In this document: positions 1 through 7,708 of the stretch, one piece after another
Position numbering within the stretch: position 1 is the first letter of the stretch
Layout of the letters: the number at the start of each line of letters is the position of its first letter
DNA from: an uncultured Oscillospiraceae bacterium
GTDB taxonomy: Bacteria > Bacillota_A > Clostridia > Oscillospirales > Oscillospiraceae
Assembly: GCA_944386965.1 (NCBI GenBank)
Contig: CALXDE010000216.1
Coordinates: 1 to 15,041, forward strand
Direction of reading: 5' to 3'
DNA length: 15,041 bases
The notes under the pieces: model-generated
Told to the model about the DNA's origin: nothing
Seen by the model: only the letters and a program-made list of their open reading frames with translations
The model's database searches: none
Made by a program: the position numbers and the translations under genes

Positions 1-93
1 CTTGCCGCCCTCCGGAAACTCCCCCTTGGCAATCCGCGCCGCCAGATCCCTGGCAATGTGCAGATACTGGGAGGTCGCGGCAATCTTCTCCAT
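1..93 (-). CDS. GntR-family transcriptional regulator, N-terminal part (runs off the window)
   Basis: Only the first 31 codons lie in the window. They begin at ATG 93-91, behind a good ribosome site (AAAGGAAG, about 10 bases upstream), and continue past base 1. The visible peptide contains YLHIARDLAARIAKGEFPEG, which matches the opening helix of the winged-helix domain in GntR regulators (usual form Y-x-x-I-A-x-x-L-x-x-x-I-x-x-G-x-[FY]-x-x-G). It is therefore probably a DNA-binding transcriptional regulator acting in the cytoplasm. The effector domain is outside the window, so subfamily and ligand cannot be told. Its promoter (127-155) is covered by inverted repeats, which suggests autorepression. 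The family call rests on one helix, so it is likely but not certain. Confidence 0.72.
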   Translation of the reverse strand, partial: MEKIAATSQYLHIARDLAARIAKGEFPEGGK

Positions 94-126
94 ATGGGTC
101 CCCTCTTCTTCCTTTGATTTTTTCCT

Positions 127-155
127 ATTATAAACTGACAACTTGTATTTGTCAA
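127..155 (-). promoter_or_regulatory. Consensus sigma-A promoter of the GntR gene
   Basis: Read on the minus strand there is a perfect -35 TTGACA (155-150), a 17-base spacer and a perfect -10 TATAAT (132-127). Transcription would start about 25 bases upstream of the GntR start codon. A promoter this close to consensus would be strong unless repressed, which fits the overlapping inverted repeat. Confidence 0.85.
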
Positions 156-167
156 GTAAGTTGTCAG
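135..167. promoter_or_regulatory. Probable GntR operator: nested inverted repeats over the -35 box
   Basis: Two perfect 10-base arms, CTGACAACTT (135-144) and AAGTTGTCAG (158-167), flank a 13-base centre. The core half-site TTGTCA/TGACAA occurs three times (136-141, 149-154, 161-166). The middle copy coincides with the -35 box. A second, smaller palindrome, ACTTG (141-145) with CAAGT (153-157), lies inside. A dimeric regulator bound here would block RNA polymerase at this promoter. That the adjacent GntR protein is the binder is inference from position. Confidence 0.65.
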
Positions 168-379
168 ATTTCCCTTCCTTCGACAGGCCGTCCCCCTGCT
201 GCGGCAGGAGCGGCGGCGATGGAAAATCCGGCGGCCTCAGCAAGCAGGCGCCGTCCGAAAACAGCGGGATGGGCGCAGGCAAAACCTCCCGCGACAGCCG
301 ATTGCCGCCCGATCGCGCGCTGTCCAGGAGGAAAATTGCCGGCACGATGGGAGCGGAAAAAGAAGGCGGGACCGCCGCC
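168..379. other. Non-coding stretch between divergent GntR gene and redox operon
   Basis: No convincing gene is seen here. Open frames exist in several phases, but none has a ribosome site or recognisable protein. The only local structure is a hairpin with arms AAGGCGG (363-369) and CCGCCTT (375-381), just before and touching the -35 box of the downstream operon. The whole gene-free gap runs from 94 to 451. Confidence 0.5.
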
Positions 380-408
380 TTGACAGGACGCGCCTTTTCT
401 GTTACGCT
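380..408 (+). promoter_or_regulatory. Probable promoter of the thioredoxin-like/CxxC/4Fe-4S operon
   Basis: There is a perfect -35 TTGACA (380-385), a 17-base spacer and a weak -10 TACGCT (403-408) preceded by TG one base upstream (extended -10 form). It lies about 45 bases before the first start codon. The -10 matches consensus at only three of six positions, so the call is moderate. Confidence 0.5.
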
Positions 409-451
409 CTCCCTGTCGATCCCCATTTGCCAAAGAGTAAGGAGGACTGTT

Positions 452-1078
452 ATGAGAATATCGTGGATACCGGCAGCGTCCCTGCTGCTGGCCCTGATCC
501 TCACCGCCTGCGCCGCCGGGGAAACCGGCGCTCCGGCGGAGGAGTATATGCCCGACGCCGCCGGCGCCAACACCGCCGTTTCCCCGGAGGACGCCGCCCC
601 GGAGGATGCCGCGTCCGCTCCGCGCCTGCTCAGCAATTTCTCCACCACGGATCTGGAGGGAAACCCGGTGGACCAGTCCATCCTGGCGGACTACGACCTG
701 ACCATGGTCAATGTCTGGGCCACCTACTGCACGCCCTGCCTGAGCGAGATGCCGGACCTGGGGGAGCTGGCGGCAGAGTATGCCGAGAAGGGCGTCCAGA
801 TCCTGGGGCTGGTTTCTGACGTGCTCAACAGCGACGGCACCATCAGCGACAGCCAGGTGGACACCGCCCGGGAGATCGTGGCCGAGACGCAGGCCAGCTA
901 CCGTCACCTGCTCCCCTCGGAGGATCTGTTTGCTCTGCTCTCCCAGATCTACGGGGTGCCCACCACCTTCTTCGTGGACAGCCAGGGGTATCAGGTGGGG
1001 TATGCCTATGTGACCGCCATGGAGCGGGAGCAGTTTGTGGAGCTCATTGATGCCGCGCTGGCGGAGGTCGCGGAATGA
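452..1078 (+). CDS. TlpA/ResA-like thioredoxin-fold lipoprotein
   Basis: This is a 208-residue extracytoplasmic thiol-disulphide oxidoreductase of the TlpA/ResA type, probably anchored to the outer face of the membrane. Residues 1-20 form a lipoprotein signal ending in lipobox L-T-A-C, with Cys20 as the lipidation site. An Ala/Pro/Glu-rich linker (about 21-58) leads to a thioredoxin fold with the redox motif W-A-T-Y-C-T-P-C (Cys93, Cys96) and the cis-proline motif G-V-P-T (Pro170). Upstream in-frame starts exist, but ATG 452 is chosen because a strong AAGGAGG (439-445) sits six bases before it and it begins a proper signal peptide. Its stop overlaps the start of the next gene (ATGA), so the two are probably translationally coupled. 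Partner proteins are likely the two downstream redox proteins. The family is clear; the substrate is unknown. Confidence 0.9.
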   Translation: MRISWIPAASLLLALILTACAAGETGAPAEEYMPDAAGANTAVSPEDAAPEDAASAPRLLSNFSTTDLEGNPVDQSILADYDLTMVNVWATYCTPCLSEMPDLGELAAEYAEKGVQILGLVSDVLNSDGTISDSQVDTAREIVAETQASYRHLLPSEDLFALLSQIYGVPTTFFVDSQGYQVGYAYVTAMEREQFVELIDAALAEVAE

Positions 1079-1221
1079 GCTTTTGGAAAGACAACCGGGC
1101 GGCGCTGGCGGCCATCGGCGTCGCCCTCCTCTTCCTGGCCATTGGCGTGTGGCGGGGAGAGGCCGAGGTGGTGCTGCGCAAGTCCGTCACCATCTGCATG
1201 GAGTGCATCGGCCTTGGGTAA
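1075..1221 (+). CDS. CD1871A-type small membrane protein with C-terminal CxxC
   Basis: This is a 48-residue protein that standard gene finding can easily miss. Its ATG overlaps the TGA of the preceding gene by four bases (ATGA), and its own end overlaps the next gene. It has a short charged N terminus (K5, R8), one hydrophobic segment (about 9-25), and a C-terminal tail with V-T-I-C-M-E-C-I-G-L-G (Cys41, Cys44) ending almost at once. This layout matches the small proteins annotated as 'CD1871A family CXXC motif-containing protein', which sit between a thioredoxin-like protein and a 4Fe-4S membrane protein in Clostridia. A role passing electrons or thiols across the membrane between its two neighbours is inference; no biochemical function is known to me. 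Confidence 0.82.
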   Translation: MSFWKDNRAALAAIGVALLFLAIGVWRGEAEVVLRKSVTICMECIGLG

Positions 1222-2098
1222 GCGCGCCGCCCGGGTGAAGCAGCGCCTGCGCACCTGGGTGCAGATCGGCTTCACCGCCCTCTCCAACGGTTACGCCGCC
1301 GGTTTCATGGGGGGGAACATCTACAAGGGACCGCTGAAATTCGTCTGTGTCCCCGGCCTCAACTGCTACTCCTGCCCCGGCGCCCTGGGCTCCTGTCCCA
1401 TCGGGGCCTTCCAGTCGGTGCTGGCCAGCCGGGACTACCACTTCGCGTTCTATGTCTCCGGCTTTCTGATCTTCTTCGGGGCCGTGCTGGGGCGGCTCAC
1501 CTGCGGGTGGCTGTGCCCCTTCGGCCTGGTCCAGGACCTGCTCTACAAGATTCCCTTCCCCAAAAAGCGAAAGCTCCTTCCGGGCGACAAATGGCTGAAG
1601 TATCTCAAATACGCCATTCTGATCGGTTTTGTCATCATCCTGCCTCTGACAATTCTGGACATCGTGGGCCAGGGGCAGCCCTGGTTCTGCAAGCTGGTCT
1701 GCCCTTCCGGCACCCTGTTCGCCGGCATTCCTCTGGTCGCCGCCAACCCGCCCCTCCAGGCGGCTCTGGGGTGGCTGTTCACCTGGAAAGCCGCGATTCT
1801 GGCGGTCCTGGCGCTGCTGTCCTTGTGGGTCTACCGGCCCTTCTGCCGGTATCTCTGCCCCCTGGGGGCCGTCTATGGGCTCTTCAACCCCATCGCCCTC
1901 TACCGCTTCCAGGTGGAGGACGCGAAGTGCACCCGCTGCGGCCAGTGCCAGCGCGCCTGTAAATTTCACATCCCCGTCCAGGACCTGCCCAACAGCCCCG
2001 ACTGCATCCGCTGCGGCGACTGCATCCGCGCCTGTCCCCACGGCGCCATCCACAGCACCCTTCCGCGCCGAAAGCGCAAGGCCGCGCCGTCCTCCTGA
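1214..2098 (+). CDS. NapH/MauN-like polytopic 4Fe-4S membrane protein
   Basis: This is a 294-residue cytoplasmic-membrane iron-sulphur protein, likely an electron conduit between cytoplasmic ferredoxin-type donors and the extracytoplasmic thioredoxin-like partner. Hydrophobic segments lie near 78-94, 131-152 and 190-207. Cysteine pairs typical of NapH/MauN/CcoG-like proteins are at C97/C101 (C-G-W-L-C-P), C159/C163 and C211/C215 (C-R-Y-L-C-P). The N-terminal loop adds C45, C51, C54 and C61. Two ferredoxin motifs close the protein: C239-x2-C242-x2-C245-x3-C249 and C264-x2-C267-x2-C270-x3-C274-P. The first has Lys, not the usual Pro, after its last cysteine. No ATG fits the conserved N terminus. 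TTG 1214 is chosen, with GGAG at 1200-1203, overlapping the previous stop by eight bases; GTG 1235 is the alternative. The family is secure; physiological partner and direction are inferred from the operon. Confidence 0.85.
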   Translation: MGKRAARVKQRLRTWVQIGFTALSNGYAAGFMGGNIYKGPLKFVCVPGLNCYSCPGALGSCPIGAFQSVLASRDYHFAFYVSGFLIFFGAVLGRLTCGWLCPFGLVQDLLYKIPFPKKRKLLPGDKWLKYLKYAILIGFVIILPLTILDIVGQGQPWFCKLVCPSGTLFAGIPLVAANPPLQAALGWLFTWKAAILAVLALLSLWVYRPFCRYLCPLGAVYGLFNPIALYRFQVEDAKCTRCGQCQRACKFHIPVQDLPNSPDCIRCGDCIRACPHGAIHSTLPRRKRKAAPSS

Positions 2099-2186
2099 GG
2101 AAGGCGCGGCGGGGAAATGTTTCCAGGTTTGTCCCATCCGCCGCCGGGAACACTAGGCGTATCCCATCCGGAAAGGAGCGGCGGTC

Positions 2187-2345
2187 ATGGCAAGCAAGGA
2201 TCAGCAGCAGGAGTCCCGCCGGCCGATGAAGCGGGCGATGGCCCTCACGGATCTCTCTCACCGCAGGACCGATCCCCAGGGCAGCTACACGGGACAGCCT
2301 CTGGACCGGGCGGAAAAGCCCGTCCAGGACGCGGACGACCTGTGA
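2187..2345 (+). CDS. Small conserved-looking protein of unknown function
   Basis: This is a 52-residue, highly polar protein without a membrane segment or signal peptide. It starts at ATG 2187 behind GGAAAGGAG (2170-2178). Its N-terminal half is basic and its C-terminal half acidic, with D-P-Q-G-S-Y-T-G-Q-P near residues 29-38 and a terminal P-V-Q-D-A-D-D-L. That proline/glycine-turn plus acidic-tail layout resembles short hypothetical proteins I recall from clostridial genomes, sometimes given unsupported names such as 'multidrug transporter'. I do not recognise a function. It lies 88 bases after the 4Fe-4S protein on the same strand and directly before the terminator, so it may be the last gene of the redox transcript or have its own promoter. 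Confidence 0.65.
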   Translation: MASKDQQQESRRPMKRAMALTDLSHRRTDPQGSYTGQPLDRAEKPVQDADDL

Positions 2346-2362
2346 CCCGGACCATCCGGCAA

Positions 2363-2404
2363 AAAAGAGCCGCGGCTTCGCGATCGCGAAGCCGCGGCTC
2401 TTTT
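2363..2404. terminator. Bidirectional terminator: 42-bp perfect palindrome
   Basis: Bases 2363-2383 are the exact reverse complement of 2384-2404, with GATC at the axis. The GC-rich stem is flanked by A4 on the left and T4 on the right, so each strand gives a hairpin ending in a U-tract. It sits 17 bases after the small protein gene and 12 bases after the phosphofructokinase stop on the opposite strand, and should terminate both converging transcripts. Confidence 0.92.
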
Positions 2405-2416
2405 CTCGTGTGTCTC

Positions 2417-3493
2417 TCAGTCGCCCATGCTCAGGCCCAGGGCCCTGGCTGCCCGGACAATCTCCCCATCCGGCGGCACGGTCTTGAGCTTGCCCGCCAC
2501 CTCTTTCAGGGGAACCGGAACCACCCGGTCGTTCTGAATGGCCACCATGTAGCCAAACTTCTTCTGCTGGATCAGCTGGGCCGCCGCCACACCCAGGCGG
2601 CTGGTGAGCAGCCGGTCGGCGGCGCAGGGGATGCCCCCTCTCTGATAGTGGCCGGGGATGGTGACCCGGATCTCCTGGCCCGTCAACTCCTTGAGCTCGT
2701 CGGCGATGCGGTAGGAGATGGAGGGGTGGGTCATGGCCTCCCGGGCGGCCTTGAACTCCTTCTTGCTCATCTTGGCCTCCTCCTTGCTGATGGCGCCCTC
2801 CGCCACAGCCAGGATGGAGAACTGCTTGCCGCTGTCCTGCCGCTTCTGGATGGCCTTGGCGATCTTTTCAGCGGAGTAGGGAATCTCAGGGATGACAATG
2901 ACGTCCGCCCCGGAGGCGATGCCGGCGTACAGCGTCAGCCAGCCGGCCTTGTGGCCCATGATTTCCACAATGAACACCCGGGAATGGGAGAAGGCGGTGG
3001 AGTGGATGGAGTCGATCACCGCCGTGGCGATATCGATGGCGGACTGGAAGCCGAAGGTCACCTCCGTGCCCCACAGGTCGTTGTCGATGGTCTTGGGCAG
3101 CGTCACCACATTGACGCCGTGTTCGCTGAGGAGATTGGCGGTCTTGTGGGTGCCGTTGCCGCCCAGGATCACCAGGCAGTCGAACCCCTCCTGCTTGACG
3201 GTTCTGAGCATCTTCTCCAGCTTGGTTTCCTCGTCCTCCTCCTTGGCCTTGGTCATATCCTTGAAGGGCTGGCGGGAGGTGCCCAGGATGGTTCCGCCCC
3301 GGGTGAGAATGTCGGAGAAGTCCTCCGGGCGCATGATGTGGTAATCCCGCTCAATGAGTCCCCGGTATCCGTCCTGAATGCCGTAGATCGTGACAGTGTT
3401 CCCCAGTTCGTTGTACAGTGTCTTGGCAACGCCCCGCAGAGCCGAGTTCAATCCCTGGCAGTCGCCGCCGCTTGTGAGCATACCAACCTTCAT
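2417..3493 (-). CDS. pfkA: 6-phosphofructokinase, clostridial type with GGNGT and PKTIDND motifs
   Basis: This 358-residue cytoplasmic enzyme phosphorylates fructose 6-phosphate to fructose 1,6-bisphosphate. Family signs are the N-terminal G-M-L-T-S-G-G-D-C-x-G-L-N (4-16), the phosphoryl-donor motif G-G-N-G-T (111-115), the catalytic loop P-K-T-I-D-N-D (133-139), M-G-H (179-181) and G-H-Y-Q-R-G-G (281-287). Classical ATP enzymes have GGDGS and P-G-T-I-D-N-D. Here Asp103 (E. coli numbering) is Asn and Gly124 is Lys. Lys at that place is typical of PPi-dependent and group III enzymes, so the donor (ATP or PPi) is uncertain. ATG 3493-3491 follows AGGAGGAG at good spacing; longer in-frame extensions lack support. 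It lies 49 bases after polyphosphate kinase on the same strand, probably co-transcribed. Confidence 0.92.
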   Translation of the reverse strand: MKVGMLTSGGDCQGLNSALRGVAKTLYNELGNTVTIYGIQDGYRGLIERDYHIMRPEDFSDILTRGGTILGTSRQPFKDMTKAKEEDEETKLEKMLRTVKQEGFDCLVILGGNGTHKTANLLSEHGVNVVTLPKTIDNDLWGTEVTFGFQSAIDIATAVIDSIHSTAFSHSRVFIVEIMGHKAGWLTLYAGIASGADVIVIPEIPYSAEKIAKAIQKRQDSGKQFSILAVAEGAISKEEAKMSKKEFKAAREAMTHPSISYRIADELKELTGQEIRVTIPGHYQRGGIPCAADRLLTSRLGVAAAQLIQQKKFGYMVAIQNDRVVPVPLKEVAGKLKTVPPDGEIVRAARALGLSMGD

Positions 3494-3542
3494 TTCTTCT
3501 CTCCTCCTGTCAATATCATCATGGCGCGCCGCGCCGCTTCTC

Positions 3543-5675
3543 TCACTTTCTTCCGCCGAAGATCCGGTGCCACAGCCGCCGCAGCGCCGGCTCCGGCTCC
3601 GCTGGCTGCTCCGCCGCCGCCTGAGAGCGCTCAATGGCCAGGCGCATGAGCAGCTCCTGGGCACAGATGGGATTGTCCACCTGGGGCTTTCTGCCATAGG
3701 TCCCGTCGCTGTGGAGCATCCGGGCCTTCACCGTATCCCGCTGCATGGCGGACATGATCTCATGGAGCCGGGCCCGGACCTCCGGGCTGTCGATGGGACA
3801 GGCGATCTCCACCCGGCGGGTGGTATTGCGGGTCATGAGATCCGCCGAGGAGATATACATCTTCTCCTTCTCCCCCCGGCCAAACACATAGATCCGGGAG
3901 TGCTCCAGGAAGCGGCCCACAATGCTGGTGACCGTCACGTTCTCCGTAAAGCCGGGGATGCCGGGCAGCAGGCAGCAGATCCCGCGGATCACCATCTCCA
4001 CCCGGACGCCGGCACAGGACGCCTCGCTGAGCTTGGCGATGATGTCGATATCCGTCAGAGAATTGAATTTCAGGAGAATATACCCCTCCGCCCCCAGGGC
4101 GATCTGCTCATCCATCAGCTCCAAAACCCTGTTCTTGAAGCTGTTGGGCGCCACCAGCAGACGGTTGTAGATCCCGTCCAGGTTGGCCAGCCCCATATTG
4201 TTGAAGAACGCCGCCGCATCGGCGCCGATGGCCGTGTTGCAGGTCACCAGCGAAACGTCGGTATACTGGGCGGCGGTCTTTTCGTTGTAGTTGCCGGTGC
4301 CCACCTGGGTGATATAGCGGGTTTCCCCGTGCTCCCGGAGCGTGATGAGGCAGATCTTGGAGTGGACCTTGTACTCCTCAAACCCGTAGATAACCTTACA
4401 TCCGGCCTCCTCCAGCCGCTCGGACCAGTCGATGTTGTTCTGCTCGTCAAACCGGGCCCGCAGCTCGATGAGCACCGTCACATCCTTGCCGTTCTCCGCC
4501 GCGGCGCACAGGTATTCCACCAGCTTGGCCTTGCTGGCCAGGCGGTAAATGGTGATGCGGATGGACAGCACCGCCGGGTCCCGGGACGCCTCCCGGATCA
4601 TCTGCAGGAAGGGCTCCATGGATTCATAGGGATAGGACAGCAGAATGTCCTTTTTCAGCGCCGCCCGCATCAGGCTCTGCCCCTCGGGGATCATGGAGGG
4701 CCGCTGGGGAGAGAAGGGCGGATCAGACAGAGCCTTCTGCCGCTCCTCGCTCAGGTGGCTGCCCAGGCCATAGGCGTACTCCATCTTCAGCGGCGCCTTG
4801 CGGGAGAGGAAGATCTGCTCGTCCTCCACCTGGAAGCGGTGGCGGAAGTACTCGGTGAAGTGGGCGCTGATGGGCTGTCCCAGCTCCAGACGCACCACCG
4901 CCAGACGGCGGCGCTGCTTGAGGAGTTTCTCCATCTTCCTGCGGAAGTCCATCTCCCCGTCGAAGGGCTCGTCGTCGGGGTTGATGTCGGCGTTTCTGGT
5001 GACGCAGAACACCACCTTCTCCAGCACATCGTACATGCCGAAAACGTTATCGGCATACTCATACAACACGGACTCCACCGACACATAGCGCCCGGTGTCC
5101 CCGGGCAGGAAGATCAGCGGCGGCAGGGACGCCGGCACCGGCAGCAGACCGAAGGTTTCCCCCTTCTTCCGGGAGAGCAGCACGCCGATGTGGAGCATCT
5201 TCCCCTCGATATGGGGGAAGGGGTGGTGGGCGTCCACAATCTGGGGCGAAAGCACCGGCTCGATCATATTCTTGAAATAGTGCTTGATATACTTCTGCTC
5301 CTCCGGCGTGAGATCCCGGATCGCCAGGCGGTGCAGCCCCTCCCGCTCCAGACAGCGCTCCACGTCGGCATAGGCGCTGTCCCGGCGGCTGTAGAGGGGG
5401 GCCACCGCCGCATAGATCTTCTGGAGCTGCTCGCTGGCGGTGAGGCCGGACTTGTTGTCCACCGGCTCCTTCTCCATCTCCGCCAGATCCCCCAAACTGC
5501 CCACCCGGATCATGAAGAACTCATCCAGATTGCTGGTAAAAATGGCCAGGAACTTCAGCCGCTCCAGCAGGGGGACCTTTTCATCCTCCGCCTCCTCCAG
5601 CACTCTGGCGTTGAATTGCAGCCAGGACAGCTCCCGGTTCTGGGTGAATCCCTGTTTCCAAATCTTATCTGACAT
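3543..5675 (-). CDS. ppk1: Polyphosphate kinase 1
   Basis: This 710-residue enzyme polymerises the terminal phosphate of ATP into inorganic polyphosphate, and runs in reverse. Length and motifs fit PPK1. The N-terminal domain opens with N-R-E-L-S-W-L-Q-F-N (13-22) and contains T-S-N-L-D-E-F-F-M-I-R (48-58), followed by a head domain with H-P-F-P (151-154). Two phospholipase-D-like domains carry the active-site histidines: Y-K-V-H-S-K (His438, the expected phospho-histidine) and E-H-S-R-I-Y-V-F (His592). The G-T-G-N-Y-N-E-K-T-A motif is at 459-468. ATG 5675-5673 is chosen because GGAAGGAG lies just upstream; the in-frame GTG six codons earlier overlaps that ribosome site. The last 30 residues are an Ala/Glu/Pro and basic tail. 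No exopolyphosphatase gene is nearby. The downstream gene is phosphofructokinase. Confidence 0.97.
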   Translation of the reverse strand: MSDKIWKQGFTQNRELSWLQFNARVLEEAEDEKVPLLERLKFLAIFTSNLDEFFMIRVGSLGDLAEMEKEPVDNKSGLTASEQLQKIYAAVAPLYSRRDSAYADVERCLEREGLHRLAIRDLTPEEQKYIKHYFKNMIEPVLSPQIVDAHHPFPHIEGKMLHIGVLLSRKKGETFGLLPVPASLPPLIFLPGDTGRYVSVESVLYEYADNVFGMYDVLEKVVFCVTRNADINPDDEPFDGEMDFRRKMEKLLKQRRRLAVVRLELGQPISAHFTEYFRHRFQVEDEQIFLSRKAPLKMEYAYGLGSHLSEERQKALSDPPFSPQRPSMIPEGQSLMRAALKKDILLSYPYESMEPFLQMIREASRDPAVLSIRITIYRLASKAKLVEYLCAAAENGKDVTVLIELRARFDEQNNIDWSERLEEAGCKVIYGFEEYKVHSKICLITLREHGETRYITQVGTGNYNEKTAAQYTDVSLVTCNTAIGADAAAFFNNMGLANLDGIYNRLLVAPNSFKNRVLELMDEQIALGAEGYILLKFNSLTDIDIIAKLSEASCAGVRVEMVIRGICCLLPGIPGFTENVTVTSIVGRFLEHSRIYVFGRGEKEKMYISSADLMTRNTTRRVEIACPIDSPEVRARLHEIMSAMQRDTVKARMLHSDGTYGRKPQVDNPICAQELLMRLAIERSQAAAEQPAEPEPALRRLWHRIFGGRK

Positions 5676-5736
5676 AGCAGTCTCTCCTTCCACACGAATA
5701 CAGGCATGGAGGTTCGTCTTTCACCAGTATGGATTT

Positions 5737-5765
5737 ATTATACTGGCAATCCCCTCCGGAATCAA
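5737..5765 (-). promoter_or_regulatory. Probable ppk1 promoter with overlapping inverted repeat
   Basis: On the minus strand there is TTGATT (5765-5760), a 17-base spacer and a perfect -10 TATAAT (5742-5737), about 60 bases before the ppk1 start. An inverted repeat, CCAGTAT (5724-5730) and ATACTGG (5740-5746), with a nine-base centre overlaps the -10 and start region, so a regulator could act there. No Pho-box-like direct repeats are evident. Confidence 0.65.
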
Positions 5766-5882
5766 TCGCTTTTTTCCGAAAATATCGGCTATTTTACTAG
5801 GATAGTCACTTTTCGACGCTCCGCCCACCCGGACAATGTAAAATCCATGTTAAATTCCGCCGCATTTCCCGGAAAGCAACAA

Positions 5883-5943
5883 GGCAGGCCGCCCCTTTGG
5901 GGTGGCCTGCCGCAGATACCACGGCGCCGCTGACGCGGCGCCG
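5883..5943 (-). terminator. Two adjacent hairpins after gdhA, probable terminator region
   Basis: Downstream of the gdhA stop are two GC-rich hairpins. The first has nine-base arms (5922-5930 with 5935-5943, four-base loop). The second has arms GGCAGGCC (5883-5890) and GGCCTGCC (5904-5911), continued by CCCC/GGGG around a TTT loop. Read on the minus strand, the second is followed by TTGTTGCTTT, only a weak U-tract. Termination is plausible but weaker than at the other sites in this window. Confidence 0.5.
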
Positions 5944-5971
5944 AGAGATTTGTTTGGAAGCGGACCGGCAC

Positions 5972-7530
<1,559 letters not shown>

Positions 7531-7571
7531 CAGGAGGGCGGAGGCATCCGCTGGATGTCCCCGCCCTCCTG
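7531..7571 (-). terminator. Long hairpin after sufB, probable terminator
   Basis: Arms CAGGAGGGCGG (7531-7541) and CCGCCCTCCTG (7561-7571) pair perfectly. Inside, GGCATCC and GGATG-T-CC extend the stem with a bulge. Read on the minus strand it lies 137 bases after the sufB stop and is followed by TGTTTTG, a short U-rich run. On the plus strand it is followed by TTTATACAATTTTTG, but no plus-strand gene ends here. Terminator of the suf transcript is the simplest reading. Confidence 0.55.
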
Positions 7572-7708
7572 TTTATACAATTTTTGTTGTGGAAAAGCCA
7601 AAAAATTGGCCGCATATCACGCACAGCATCCCGGTTTTATGCTCTCCCGCAGCGGACTCGCTTCCTCTCCAGGAGGCGCCTTTCCCCGGCGTTTCCGATC
7701 CGCATCGC

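Noticed and set aside
363..381. Hairpin AAGGCGG/CCGCCTT just before the redox operon promoter
   Set aside because: No U-tract and no gene ends here. It overlaps the -35 box and might be an operator, but the arms are GC-rich and could be chance.
143..451. N-terminal extension of the thioredoxin-like lipoprotein from ATG 143
   Set aside because: The extension is low-complexity, runs through the promoter, and would bury the lipoprotein signal peptide. A strong ribosome site stands before ATG 452.
3390..5672. Very long open frame (760 codons) on the plus strand antisense to ppk1
   Set aside because: It mirrors the PPK1 gene, whose motifs are unmistakable, has His/Gly/Leu/Gln-rich low-complexity composition typical of GC-rich antisense frames, and no ribosome site. 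Other long frames antisense to gdhA, pfkA, the degV-family gene, the hydantoinase and the MFS gene were dropped for the same reason.
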